A stretch of 64,000 nt of DNA, from contig NZ_LMRR01000003.1 in the NCBI RefSeq assembly GCF_001426085.1, positions 62,001-126,000 on the forward strand, given 5' to 3'. Below the pieces are notes generated by a model. The model was not told where the DNA came from. It ran no database searches and saw only the letters and a list, made by a program, of their open reading frames with translations. Origin of the DNA: Rhodococcus sp. Leaf278 (GTDB taxonomy: Bacteria; Actinomycetota; Actinomycetes; Mycobacteriales; Mycobacteriaceae). The translations under genes and the position numbers were made by a program. Shown here piece after piece: positions 50,115 through 58,188 of the stretch (within the stretch, counting starts at the first letter, position 1; each line of letters begins with the position of its first letter).

Positions 50115-50956
50115 TGGCCGACAAGAAGACAGGCGACCGGATGCCGGCACCGAACACGGCCGAAGCAGCGAGTCTTTATCAGCGTCTGCGTGGGCATCTC
50201 GCGGTCCTCAAACTCCACGACGCCGCCGAAGCGTTGCCCTCGGTCCTCGACCAAGCAGCGGCCGAGGAGCTGTCGATGACCGCGGCGTTGGATCGGTTGC
50301 TGTCGATCGAAGTCGAGGCCACCGAGGCACGCCGGTTGACCGGCAGGCTGCGGTTCGCATGCCTGCCGACGCCGGCGTCGCTCGAGGACTTCGACTACGA
50401 CGCCGCAGCCGGTGTCGACCGCAAGCTCATCGACGAGCTCGCGACCTGCCGATACTTGGAGACCGCGACGAATGTGCTGCTCATCGGCCCGCCCGGTGTG
50501 GGCAAGACGCATCTGTCGGTCGGGCTCGCGAGGGCTGCCGCGCATGCCGGGTATCGGACGTATTTCACTACCGCCGCTGATCTCGCTGCTCGCTGCCATC
50601 GAGCTGCGCTGGAGGGGCGGTGGGCGACGACGATGCGTTTCTATGCCGGCCCGACGCTGCTGGTGATCGACGAGCTCGGCTACCTACCGCTGCCCGGTGA
50701 GGCTGCGTCTGCGCTGTTTCAGGTTGTCTCGCAACGGTATATGAAGACATCGATCGTGATGACCACGAACCGTGGTGTCGGATCGTGGGGTGAAGTGCTC
50801 GGTGACAACACCGTCGCCGCGGCCATGCTCGACCGGCTCCTGCATCGCTCCGTCGTGCTCAACCTCGACGGCGATTCCTACCGGCTGCGAGACCACAACG
50901 CCCGATCGGAGAAGCTCCGCAAAGCCACCACCGGAACCCGCCAACCACTACAGTGA
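50114..50956 (+). CDS. istB: IS21 helper ATPase IstB (copy B)
   Basis: The 280-aa AAA+ ATPase has Walker A GPPGVGKTHLSVGLARAAA, Walker B LLVIDELGYLPLP and VMTTNRGVGSWGEVLGDNTV. It assists IstA in target choice. It is intact although its partner is broken, so the element could only move if an IstA is supplied elsewhere. The last 60 codons are closely repeated at 46.7-46.9 kb. Confidence 0.92.
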   Translation: MADKKTGDRMPAPNTAEAASLYQRLRGHLAVLKLHDAAEALPSVLDQAAAEELSMTAALDRLLSIEVEATEARRLTGRLRFACLPTPASLEDFDYDAAAGVDRKLIDELATCRYLETATNVLLIGPPGVGKTHLSVGLARAAAHAGYRTYFTTAADLAARCHRAALEGRWATTMRFYAGPTLLVIDELGYLPLPGEAASALFQVVSQRYMKTSIVMTTNRGVGSWGEVLGDNTVAAAMLDRLLHRSVVLNLDGDSYRLRDHNARSEKLRKATTGTRQPLQ

Positions 50957-51018
50957 AGACCGCTCACGAGTGGGGAATTTCGGTGAGCGCGGTTGGGGAA
51001 TTTCACTGAGCCTCGTCA

Positions 51019-51351
51019 GTAGAGCCGCCGCCACGCGGGAATCTGCCGACGCTGCGGCAGCAAGACAGTCCGGTCCGTGACGTCGAAGTCCGCGATCCCG
51101 TTAAGCCGCAGGGCAGCACCCTCGGGGGCCAGACTTGGGACGTCTTCTTATCGCATGCCTCTGAGGACAAGGCTTCAATCGCGGTGCCGTTACGTGATGC
51201 ACTGACGGGTCGAGGAGTGACTGTGTGGTTAGACAAGACGGAACTTCGTATCGGTGACCTGCCATTTGTTGCTCGTTCGGACGCCCGAGAAAGGTCATTG
51301 ACCTTGAATAACCCCGCCTTTTCTTCGTCGAATAGCAGGGCAGACTTTTGA
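51019..51351 (+). pseudogene. TIR-domain protein remnant
   Basis: Directly after the IS21 right end an open frame without a start reads VEPPPRGNLPTLRQQDSPVR, then WDVFLSHASEDKASIAVPLR and DALTGRGVTVWLDKTELRIG D, to about 51261. This is the first half of a TIR domain: the SHASEDK strand-loop and the W-D-x-x-x-L-x-x-GD motif. After GD the homology stops and a short unrelated tail runs to TGA at 51349. Both ends are lost: the 5' end at the IS21, and the 3' end containing the catalytic Glu region. It suggests a lost TIR/NADase-type defence gene. Confidence 0.75.
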
Positions 51352-51729
51352 CGAATGAGCCTCATCCCCATAAGAATTACACATTTTCAGAAGTAGAAAC
51401 TCACCGTCTCCTCCACCAATTACTCGCCCTGAAATCTGCTGCCGAATCGCAGTGTGCCAGACCGACCAAGTCTTCTTGCTAATTCCTCGCATGCGTGCAA
51501 TCTCGAACTCGTCTTCACACAGACGGAGATACCGCTCCTCGTGAATGCAAACGGATTCGCCCCGGGAGCGTGCAACACGGAGGTCATCGTCAAGTGACCA
51601 GAACCGGGCTACATACTGTTGTGAGAGCTCGAAACGGCGTTGGCCCCGCTGTGTCCACAGCGCAACGCAAGCAAAAATTATCCCGCCGGCCGTTGCCGCA
51701 TTCGCCAACAAAGACAATATATCGTGCAT
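51295..51729 (-). CDS. Small membrane-anchored hypothetical protein
   Basis: The 144-aa protein starts at ATG 51729, with GAGGTG upstream. It has one N-terminal transmembrane helix (LLANAATAGGIIFACVALWT) followed by a charged cytosolic domain (RRFELSQQYVARFWSLDDDL, RYLRLCEDEFEIARMRGISK). The final 15 residues (AIRRRKGGVIQG) overlap the end of the TIR remnant and may come from a rearranged 3' end. The general plan resembles DUF4760-like proteins; no function is claimed. The 262 bp to its right contain nothing supportable. Confidence 0.55.
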   Translation of the reverse strand: MHDILSLLANAATAGGIIFACVALWTQRGQRRFELSQQYVARFWSLDDDLRVARSRGESVCIHEERYLRLCEDEFEIARMRGISKKTWSVWHTAIRQQISGRVIGGGDGEFLLLKMCNSYGDEAHSSKVCPAIRRRKGGVIQGQ

Positions 51730-51991
51730 TATACACCTCGCAACGTGAAGCACGGCCACAACCGCGGTTAACAATATTTTCTACGTGAATGCTGCACCTC
51801 AAATTGCTCGAAAGATTCATATCATTAGGCTCTATAGTTAGCTCGACTCACTTACGGACTCCGTTCCTCACAGCGCCTCCTACTCGCAGGTAGACCAGAC
51901 ACATTAGTCCAAAACGCCCTAGAACTGCTAGATCAGTCCCCGCACGAACCTCACCAGAGCAAGTCGAAGAGTGCCGCGATCGCTAGATCGG

Positions 51992-54934
51992 CTACACCGC
52001 GACATCGTTTGCCCTCTGCGAAACGACAACACCATATTGTATTAGTTGCTTTTTACTCTGTATCGACTTGTCCGGAACCCGAAGTGATATCAACCCAACA
52101 AGGTTCTCTCGATCGACCGCAACTGACCCATCGTCGTCTGCCACATCAGCAACCACAGAAACTACAATAACTCCACGCGTATCACTTTTCCCCAGAATCG
52201 GGACTTCTTTGCCAGCAGCTACAGGACTAGCCGACAGAATATTTCTCTTATTCTCGCCCGTGAAGTCGATACGAGGATAAGCACGACGAAGTCTCTTCCA
52301 GATCGGTACCACACAGCTCAACTCAGCAAATTGTGACACCCTACCGCCGCTCGCGGCTTGCGGCCAGACAATCGCCCAGTCCTTTATTTTACCCTCAGCC
52401 GTGGATGTACCAATGAAAGTTCTCAGCGGATCAACAACCTTGTAGTAGTCAGGATGCCACACATGCTTATCAAGCACGTCCAGAAACTCTTCCGCCGAGA
52501 TTAACCCCAGCTTTGCGGACTGCATGCGATCGCGATTGGCGTTTTCGTCACGGTAGGGAAGCTGGACGTTATTAACAGCTCTCACCAACAGTGGTAAAAC
52601 ACAGTTCGTCAGATTATAGGCATGCAAGGCGGATTCATTCCTCTCTGGAACTGACGAAAGCTGGTGAAATGCACCGACATTAGCTCGCGCCTTCACCACC
52701 GCGTTGAACATCTTGTTCCGTGCTGTTGGCTTCAGCCACGGCAAGTGTTGACTGACGAGGGGCGGTATCTGCCGTGGCTCGACTAGAGGCTTGCCGTCCT
52801 CGTCCAGCCCGGCGTACTTCTCCAGCTCCGAACGGAAGGCATCCTCATCCATCAGCAGAGACTCGAACGCCTCGTAAAGATCAGCCACTTTATCGCGCCG
52901 AATATACAGGCGTACCAGATCTTGATAGCCGGACCGGAAACCAAACCAGCGACCCGCCTGCATCAATGTGTCAGCCTGGCCGGACTTTCGGCGAAAGTAT
53001 GAGACCGTCAAACCTTCGACCGTAAATCCCCGGCTCAGCTTGGCCCCTCCGACCAAGACTCGCCATACTTTGCCTTTGTCGAAATCCAGCGACTCCTGCT
53101 GATCTTGAATGCTCTTATCAGAATTTACTATGAGAACAGGATCGCTGCCACCCTTCGTCATCTCTTCGATCGCTTCTGCCAAATACGGCTTGAGGGTCTC
53201 GAAATTCTCCGGGACAGGCGCGTCTCCAGCGCGGGCCGCCATGACATCAGCGAAGTCCGACTCGAAAAGTTTCTGCAGCCTCCGCAAACCCCGATCCGCG
53301 GTGAAGTTTCCGGTATTCCACAGTGCTCTGACCACCGTCGCCGCATCGGAATGCCCCGCGGTGCCCATCTCTTCATGCACAAGCATGGTGTGATGCCGGA
53401 ATTGGTAGTTCGAGTGCGTTTCGCGGTACTTCTTAATTGCACCGCTCAGCACCCACGCATCAAGTGCAGTGGCGAGTTCCTTCTTGCGAGTCTCGGGGTC
53501 GGAGATGCCGTCGCCTTCGACCGGGCGAATATACGCTAGCTCATTCGAGTTAGAGATATTCTTGGGCGTATTTTCCCAGTCCATCTCAACATCATGAAAC
53601 TCTTGAACACCCATGTATCCTTCAGGACGAGGCAAAGAAAGAACGAAGTCTGCAGGAAAAAGATCCTCTTCGTCGTCTGGATCTATGAATACATTTGCGA
53701 AAGGCGTCGCCGTGTAGCCCACATATTGCGATCGAGGAACTATTTTGACGAGTTCGGTAATTAACTTATTGATCGCCGTGCGAGAAGCCGACTTTTTGGG
53801 ATCCCTCGTATTGACCGAAGCAACGTCTGATTCGTCGTCAATGATCAAGGCTGGTAACTCGTAAAGCATATCTTGAAGTGGCCTCAAGTCTTTAATGAGT
53901 TTTCTCAAAGGTGCTGGGTTTTTCTTGATCACCACCACATATGTGTCGGTCTGAAATAAATTCGCTTCAGCATGAAGCGGCTTTTGCCGATCCTGCCGTT
54001 CATAGCGTAGTTGAGACATGCCTTGAGGCAGACTTTTATAGTCGCTGTGATGCGTCGTGACTCGACGGATTCTCGAAACACCTGGTTGATCCAATGCCAA
54101 ATCTGTATGTTTTACGAACTTGCTAGCAAGCCAATCCTCGTCTTGCTGGTAATCCAAACCTTTCGCCACCTCGGGGTCGGTCGGATCCTGGCCGGAAAGT
54201 ACGTTCTCAACTCCCATCAGCTCCATGTCGATACGCCGTTGAGTCTGAGACCGCAAGATTTCGATGGTGCCGGTCATAACAATTACGAGGCGGTAGCCCG
54301 CGTCGATCGCTTTCGCTATCACGCCAGTGAAGTTTGCCGTCTTGCCACTCTGCACATATCCAACAACTAGTCCACGCGTAGGCTTTATTTCCCCGCGAGT
54401 AGGGTCTGACAAACGCTCGACGACGGCAGATGTACTTTGATCGAGGTTATTTATCGACGCGGCTGGCCAGCCCTTGACATGGGCAAGATATTTTTCGTAG
54501 TCTTCCCAGTACAGATTGCTTCGTTTTCCTCTGGCCTCGTCATACCAGGGCTCGAACTCTCTTGTGATTACGGTAATTCGATCCTCATAGATCGGGATCA
54601 CCAAGCGTATTTTTGCTTCTGCATCAGCCGATAATCCCAGTGCGCGACCTAACGCAGATCGGCGCTCCTCGCTTCGCGCGGATGTCGGGTTGCCACCCTC
54701 GTCCAATACGACCAAATTATCATCGGCATCCCATTTCGCCAGCGTCAATCGAAGTTGGATCATTCCGCTGTCGTTCGGCCCGGCGCTCTGGATGAAGGTA
54801 ACAAGATCGCTCTCCTCGACCCGACTGCCGTTGAAGAGTGTCAGCAAATCCAAAATCGGCCGCGGACCCTGCACCGCCAAGCCGGTGAAAGCGCTGTGGA
54901 GGGGGGTAGTCAATTCGTAACTGCCGTCAGCCAT
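51992..54934 (-). CDS. Z1 domain ATPase/helicase-like protein
   Basis: The 980-aa protein has a superfamily-2-like core. Walker A VVGYVQSGKTANFTGV lies at about residues 190-205, followed by VIVMTGTIEILRSQTQRRID. A DExx-type motif PALIIDDESDVASVN lies near residue 365, then YVGYTATPFANVFIDPDDEE (motif III). The C-terminal Z1 region has VWRVLVGGAKLSRGFTVEGL and TLMQAGRWFGFRSGYQDLVR. Z1 proteins are found with GHKL ATPases and REase-fold nucleases in predicted restriction systems described by Iyer, Abhiman and Aravind. It is the last gene of the leftward trio and its ATG overlaps the nuclease stop (TAATG). Its GC content is visibly lower than the left half of the window. Confidence 0.92.
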   Translation of the reverse strand: MADGSYELTTPLHSAFTGLAVQGPRPILDLLTLFNGSRVEESDLVTFIQSAGPNDSGMIQLRLTLAKWDADDNLVVLDEGGNPTSARSEERRSALGRALGLSADAEAKIRLVIPIYEDRITVITREFEPWYDEARGKRSNLYWEDYEKYLAHVKGWPAASINNLDQSTSAVVERLSDPTRGEIKPTRGLVVGYVQSGKTANFTGVIAKAIDAGYRLVIVMTGTIEILRSQTQRRIDMELMGVENVLSGQDPTDPEVAKGLDYQQDEDWLASKFVKHTDLALDQPGVSRIRRVTTHHSDYKSLPQGMSQLRYERQDRQKPLHAEANLFQTDTYVVVIKKNPAPLRKLIKDLRPLQDMLYELPALIIDDESDVASVNTRDPKKSASRTAINKLITELVKIVPRSQYVGYTATPFANVFIDPDDEEDLFPADFVLSLPRPEGYMGVQEFHDVEMDWENTPKNISNSNELAYIRPVEGDGISDPETRKKELATALDAWVLSGAIKKYRETHSNYQFRHHTMLVHEEMGTAGHSDAATVVRALWNTGNFTADRGLRRLQKLFESDFADVMAARAGDAPVPENFETLKPYLAEAIEEMTKGGSDPVLIVNSDKSIQDQQESLDFDKGKVWRVLVGGAKLSRGFTVEGLTVSYFRRKSGQADTLMQAGRWFGFRSGYQDLVRLYIRRDKVADLYEAFESLLMDEDAFRSELEKYAGLDEDGKPLVEPRQIPPLVSQHLPWLKPTARNKMFNAVVKARANVGAFHQLSSVPERNESALHAYNLTNCVLPLLVRAVNNVQLPYRDENANRDRMQSAKLGLISAEEFLDVLDKHVWHPDYYKVVDPLRTFIGTSTAEGKIKDWAIVWPQAASGGRVSQFAELSCVVPIWKRLRRAYPRIDFTGENKRNILSASPVAAGKEVPILGKSDTRGVIVVSVVADVADDDGSVAVDRENLVGLISLRVPDKSIQSKKQLIQYGVVVSQRANDVAV

Positions 54935-55920
54935 TAGACTGCCTTTCGTGGTTCAACAATCGCAGCGTAGCGCATAGGGAGTGCTTGAGTATTGAGCGAA
55001 GTGACATCGACGCGGTAAGAAAGATCGCTAATGGTCTGCCAAGATGGGACGCTGGATTTGAGCCGCGCAATCGTGACCGCGGGAAAGCTTTCGTCAACCG
55101 AATACGCTGCAACGGGTGACCGCAAATCCCAATACGAATTGTAAAGATCACTGTCCGCGTCAGACCATCCCGACGCCGTCAGCGCTTGATCTAATCGAAC
55201 TCGATATCCGCTGACAGCGGATCGGACATCATCAACGACGCTCGTCAAACTCCTACCCGCATCTGGAGTGCTCCGGGTGAGCTGAAGCGACAGAAGTGTC
55301 AACGGGGTCGATCCGTTTGGAACAAGTTGAGTAAAGCCATGCATCATATGTCGTCGCTGCTCGCTCGCAGTGGTCTTCACCTCAAAATGAATGTCGTCGA
55401 AGACGAAGTCATGCTCTCCGGCTTGTGGTCCTTTCCAAGACTCTATCGCGGATCTTGTTCCGCAGATATCGACTAGCTTTTCCAATACCAGCAATTCGCC
55501 GAGTAGGCCTATTTCCTTCTCCGTCGACATACCGGCTCGGTTCAAGATCACATTACGATGCTTGTCGAGCGCCACCTCCACGGCGACAGCGAATGTTTCT
55601 CCCGCCATCTGCAACTGGTCCACAATTGTTGCCATGAGACTGTAGACGCCATGCAGATTGGCATCTACCGCTACCGACAAGCTCCCGGTCGTTAGTTTAC
55701 CGGAAGTATGTTGAGTGAAGTTAATGTTCCGCAGCCGCGCAAGGTCTGGCTGAGGTGGCGAAAACGGCGATTGCAACCTGAGTACTTGAGACTTGGGGTC
55801 GAAATGCAGAGTGCATTGCGGTTCGCCATGCACCGGCAAGGCGAACGGATTACCCTGCGCCCACATCGCATTGACGTTTTCGTAGGAGTAATGCCGATCG
55901 TCGATCTGATTTTCAACCAC
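54934..55920 (-). CDS. PD-(D/E)XK motif nuclease (DUF4420 type)
   Basis: The 328-aa protein starts at GTG 55920 (VENQIDDRHYSYENVNAMWA), overlapping the ATPase gene stop by 8 bp; the frame extends to 55977 but inside that gene. GLLGELLVLEKLVDICG supplies the conserved Glu. SWKGPQAGEHDFVFDDIHFE then VKTTASEQRR supplies the D-(x)n-ExK catalytic core of a restriction-endonuclease fold. It is predicted to cut DNA in the Z1/GHKL defence operon. Confidence 0.88.
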   Translation of the reverse strand: MVENQIDDRHYSYENVNAMWAQGNPFALPVHGEPQCTLHFDPKSQVLRLQSPFSPPQPDLARLRNINFTQHTSGKLTTGSLSVAVDANLHGVYSLMATIVDQLQMAGETFAVAVEVALDKHRNVILNRAGMSTEKEIGLLGELLVLEKLVDICGTRSAIESWKGPQAGEHDFVFDDIHFEVKTTASEQRRHMMHGFTQLVPNGSTPLTLLSLQLTRSTPDAGRSLTSVVDDVRSAVSGYRVRLDQALTASGWSDADSDLYNSYWDLRSPVAAYSVDESFPAVTIARLKSSVPSWQTISDLSYRVDVTSLNTQALPMRYAAIVEPRKAV

Positions 55921-57499
55921 GCCGCATCTCTCGCTCCGTCTCGACAGCCGAGCCAAGAATCGCGCCCCATAGCGCAAGGTTGTCCTTGTCCTTCGGGCCC
56001 AAGTTAGTGCTTTCGAAGATTTGATGCGTCAGGAGAAACATCAACGACTTCAAAACCGGTGCGTCATTGAGACTGCCGCCTTGTGGAGCGAAGAGATCGC
56101 GATAGCGGCTATTCAGAAGCAGCTCGGTGTTGGCGAAGTCGACTCGAAATAGCTCTCCGGCTGGCAGCTTCGTCCATCGGAAGTCGACCTTTTCCCCCGC
56201 CTTGAAACCCACTTCGGAACTTACTCGCTTGCGGACTAACGGCGCAAAACCCCGGGTGGGCATGATAACCGGATGCCTGCGCGACGTTCTCTTGGCCGCA
56301 GTTCGGTAGGTGTCCTCCGCGTCAAGCAAGTATTGGTCGAATGTCGTACCATCTTCCGCGATTGCCTTCACCAAGGCATCTCGAAAAGCCGGTTCGGCTC
56401 GAAGGCCGGACTTTTCGGAGTTCATGGTCAGAACGGAGTCAATCGCGCCCGAATATTCGATGACGACTCGCGCAAGCTGGCGATGAGGAGTTGAGTTGGC
56501 AACGTCCGACCAACCGCCCAGCTGGAGAAGCCGGTCGTTCCGATATACGAAGAACCCTTGGAAGTTCTCGCCTGGCTTTCCATACAGGCGAAACGAAGTC
56601 GTATCCGTCTTTGCCGGCCAGATGTGACAGTTGAGCGTGATCGGTTGCCCGGCATGGTCGGTCGCTATCGCCTTGGGGTACCCCGGTCTGCCGGATTGTG
56701 CGTAGGCAAAAGGATCGATTGGCCTGACGGCGATTTCAAGTGATTCGTCGATCTGCTCGACTTCGCCGACGACCAATCTAATCGATAGTCGTTGGGTGTC
56801 GATCAGACGATGGAATGTAATGCCGAGATGGCCACGAAGCTTGCGCTCGAGCTCCGACATCCACGTGCGGGCTTCATCGGCGTTCGCGCCGCGGTACGTG
56901 CTTCGAAGTGCAGTCCACACGACCGTCGTTCCTCTGACGACCCCCACAAGCTGAGCTCGTTTTTGCTGAGCCGCGGCGGCCGATCGGTCCGACAGCACAT
57001 CACAGGAAAAATCTCTAGAAAAGTCGAGTCGTTTTATGCGTCGGCCGACGGGTCGCTCGCCCTCCATTGACGACCAGACCGACAGTTCGTCACTGTGGCC
57101 GAATGATGCCGACTTGAGCCCGACGCCGAAGTGACCGAGGTCGTTGGATCCATAGGTTCGTTGATGTCCCAGCGTCATAGCGTGGTCCGCAGTGGACGAA
57201 TCCATGCCATCTCCGTTGTCGATGACTTCGACACGGTGAAGACGATCCGCCCTCGACAACAGCCGGATGACGATCTGGGAGGCGTGGGCATCGACGCAGT
57301 TATCAACCAGGTCTGCGATCGCAGACTCAAATGTATGGTGCGCGCCAAGGGTCTTTACCAGCCTAGCGTCCGGCTCAAGTCGGATGGTGTCAACAACGTC
57401 GACATCGCTGGCTGGGCCGAGAGGCGGAACCGCACTCAAAACGCGTAGCTCTTCAGCGGAATTCGAACGCTTGGCAGGCGATTGGAACGTCCGTTGCAC
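55913..57499 (-). CDS. GHKL ATPase, MORC/MutL-like
   Basis: The 528-aa protein has an N-terminal GHKL fold: N-box FESAIADLVDNCVDAHA (residues 57-73), G1 motif DNGDGMD (94-100) and G2 GHFGVGLKSASFGHS (122-136). A GFFVYRNDRLLQLGGW strand as in MutL/MORC S5 domains follows. It is predicted to undergo ATP-driven dimer clamping on DNA and to direct the nuclease and Z1 proteins. It is the first gene of the leftward operon, with start GTG 57499. In known loci a cytosine methyltransferase and an AIPR gene often accompany this trio; neither is visible here. Confidence 0.9.
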   Translation of the reverse strand: MQRTFQSPAKRSNSAEELRVLSAVPPLGPASDVDVVDTIRLEPDARLVKTLGAHHTFESAIADLVDNCVDAHASQIVIRLLSRADRLHRVEVIDNGDGMDSSTADHAMTLGHQRTYGSNDLGHFGVGLKSASFGHSDELSVWSSMEGERPVGRRIKRLDFSRDFSCDVLSDRSAAAAQQKRAQLVGVVRGTTVVWTALRSTYRGANADEARTWMSELERKLRGHLGITFHRLIDTQRLSIRLVVGEVEQIDESLEIAVRPIDPFAYAQSGRPGYPKAIATDHAGQPITLNCHIWPAKTDTTSFRLYGKPGENFQGFFVYRNDRLLQLGGWSDVANSTPHRQLARVVIEYSGAIDSVLTMNSEKSGLRAEPAFRDALVKAIAEDGTTFDQYLLDAEDTYRTAAKRTSRRHPVIMPTRGFAPLVRKRVSSEVGFKAGEKVDFRWTKLPAGELFRVDFANTELLLNSRYRDLFAPQGGSLNDAPVLKSLMFLLTHQIFESTNLGPKDKDNLALWGAILGSAVETEREMRRG

Positions 57500-58188
57500 A
57501 GCGGCTTCGCCTTAGTTTGGAATTGATCCGCGCTCGCGCGATCCCCCTCCGGGACAACATCCCAGTTCCCAGATGTTCGCCCAGTGCACAGACTTTGGCT
57601 GTAACGTGCCGTAAAGACCGTAGGGCGATAGTTTGCGGAGCACATGGTGGCGACACTACCGTGATTGTTGCTTAGCGAGAGGAAGTTAGACGAAGTGTCT
57701 CGAACAGAGACTCTGGCCCTAGATCCTTGATCGTCTCGTGTTCTACAGGACGGCGTAGTCGCTTATTGCAGCCTGAGGGGCTGAACCGGGCGCCGATGTA
57801 GTGCGAACACGTTCTCCTTGGGTCCGATCCTTCGTGCCGCCGCGACGCGTCGAGTTGTGCCAGCAGTCAGCGAGGATTTTGGGGCGTGTAAATCGACAGT
57901 GACAGACCGCGCCAGTCTCGCCGACTATCGATCGACACGCGAAGGCATTGCGGCAGTTGTCTACTGGCCTCCAGCAACGCCTTCGTCAGTGGTAGTACAG
58001 TATTGAGTCCGCCATAGTAGGTCGGCTCTTTGCGACTTTGGCGTGGATGCCGCTCCAATCTCGCCGCACGGGTTCGACCTCGTCGCCGGCATCAACGCCA
58101 ACGCACGATTGTCCGGGTTGCTAAGGTCGACAAAGTTTTGGGCGGTCGCCACGGGGCCGTCAACGTGCTCTGAGATCTAGGCGGTGGC
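57500..58188. other. 689-bp divergent intergenic region between two defence operons
   Basis: It must contain the promoters of the leftward GHKL operon and rightward pglW. No frame with convincing protein character, tRNA or long repeat is seen. Short frames of about 60 codons occur on both strands but lack family features. An unusual mix of AT-rich (near 57610-57700) and GC-rich patches may reflect an insertion scar or an undetected small RNA. Confidence 0.4.

Larger units (their letters stand above)
48590..51018 (+). mobile_element. IS21-family element (copy B) with inverted repeats
   Basis: Long imperfect terminal repeats of about 54 bp are seen. The left starts TGACGGCGCTCATCGAAATT and the right, inverted, TGACGAGGCTCAGTGAAATT. 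Each contains two copies of GAAATTCCCCA. Inside are rightward istA (broken) and istB (intact), overlapping by one base. No 4-8 bp target duplication is evident, so flanking DNA may have been deleted. It separates a short basic ORF from a TIR-domain remnant. Confidence 0.88.

Noticed and set aside
57961..58152. Minus-strand frame with the motif NPCGEI resembling ribonucleotide reductase
   Set aside because: Only six residues match, the frame is 63 codons and lacks other reductase features; chance similarity is likelier.
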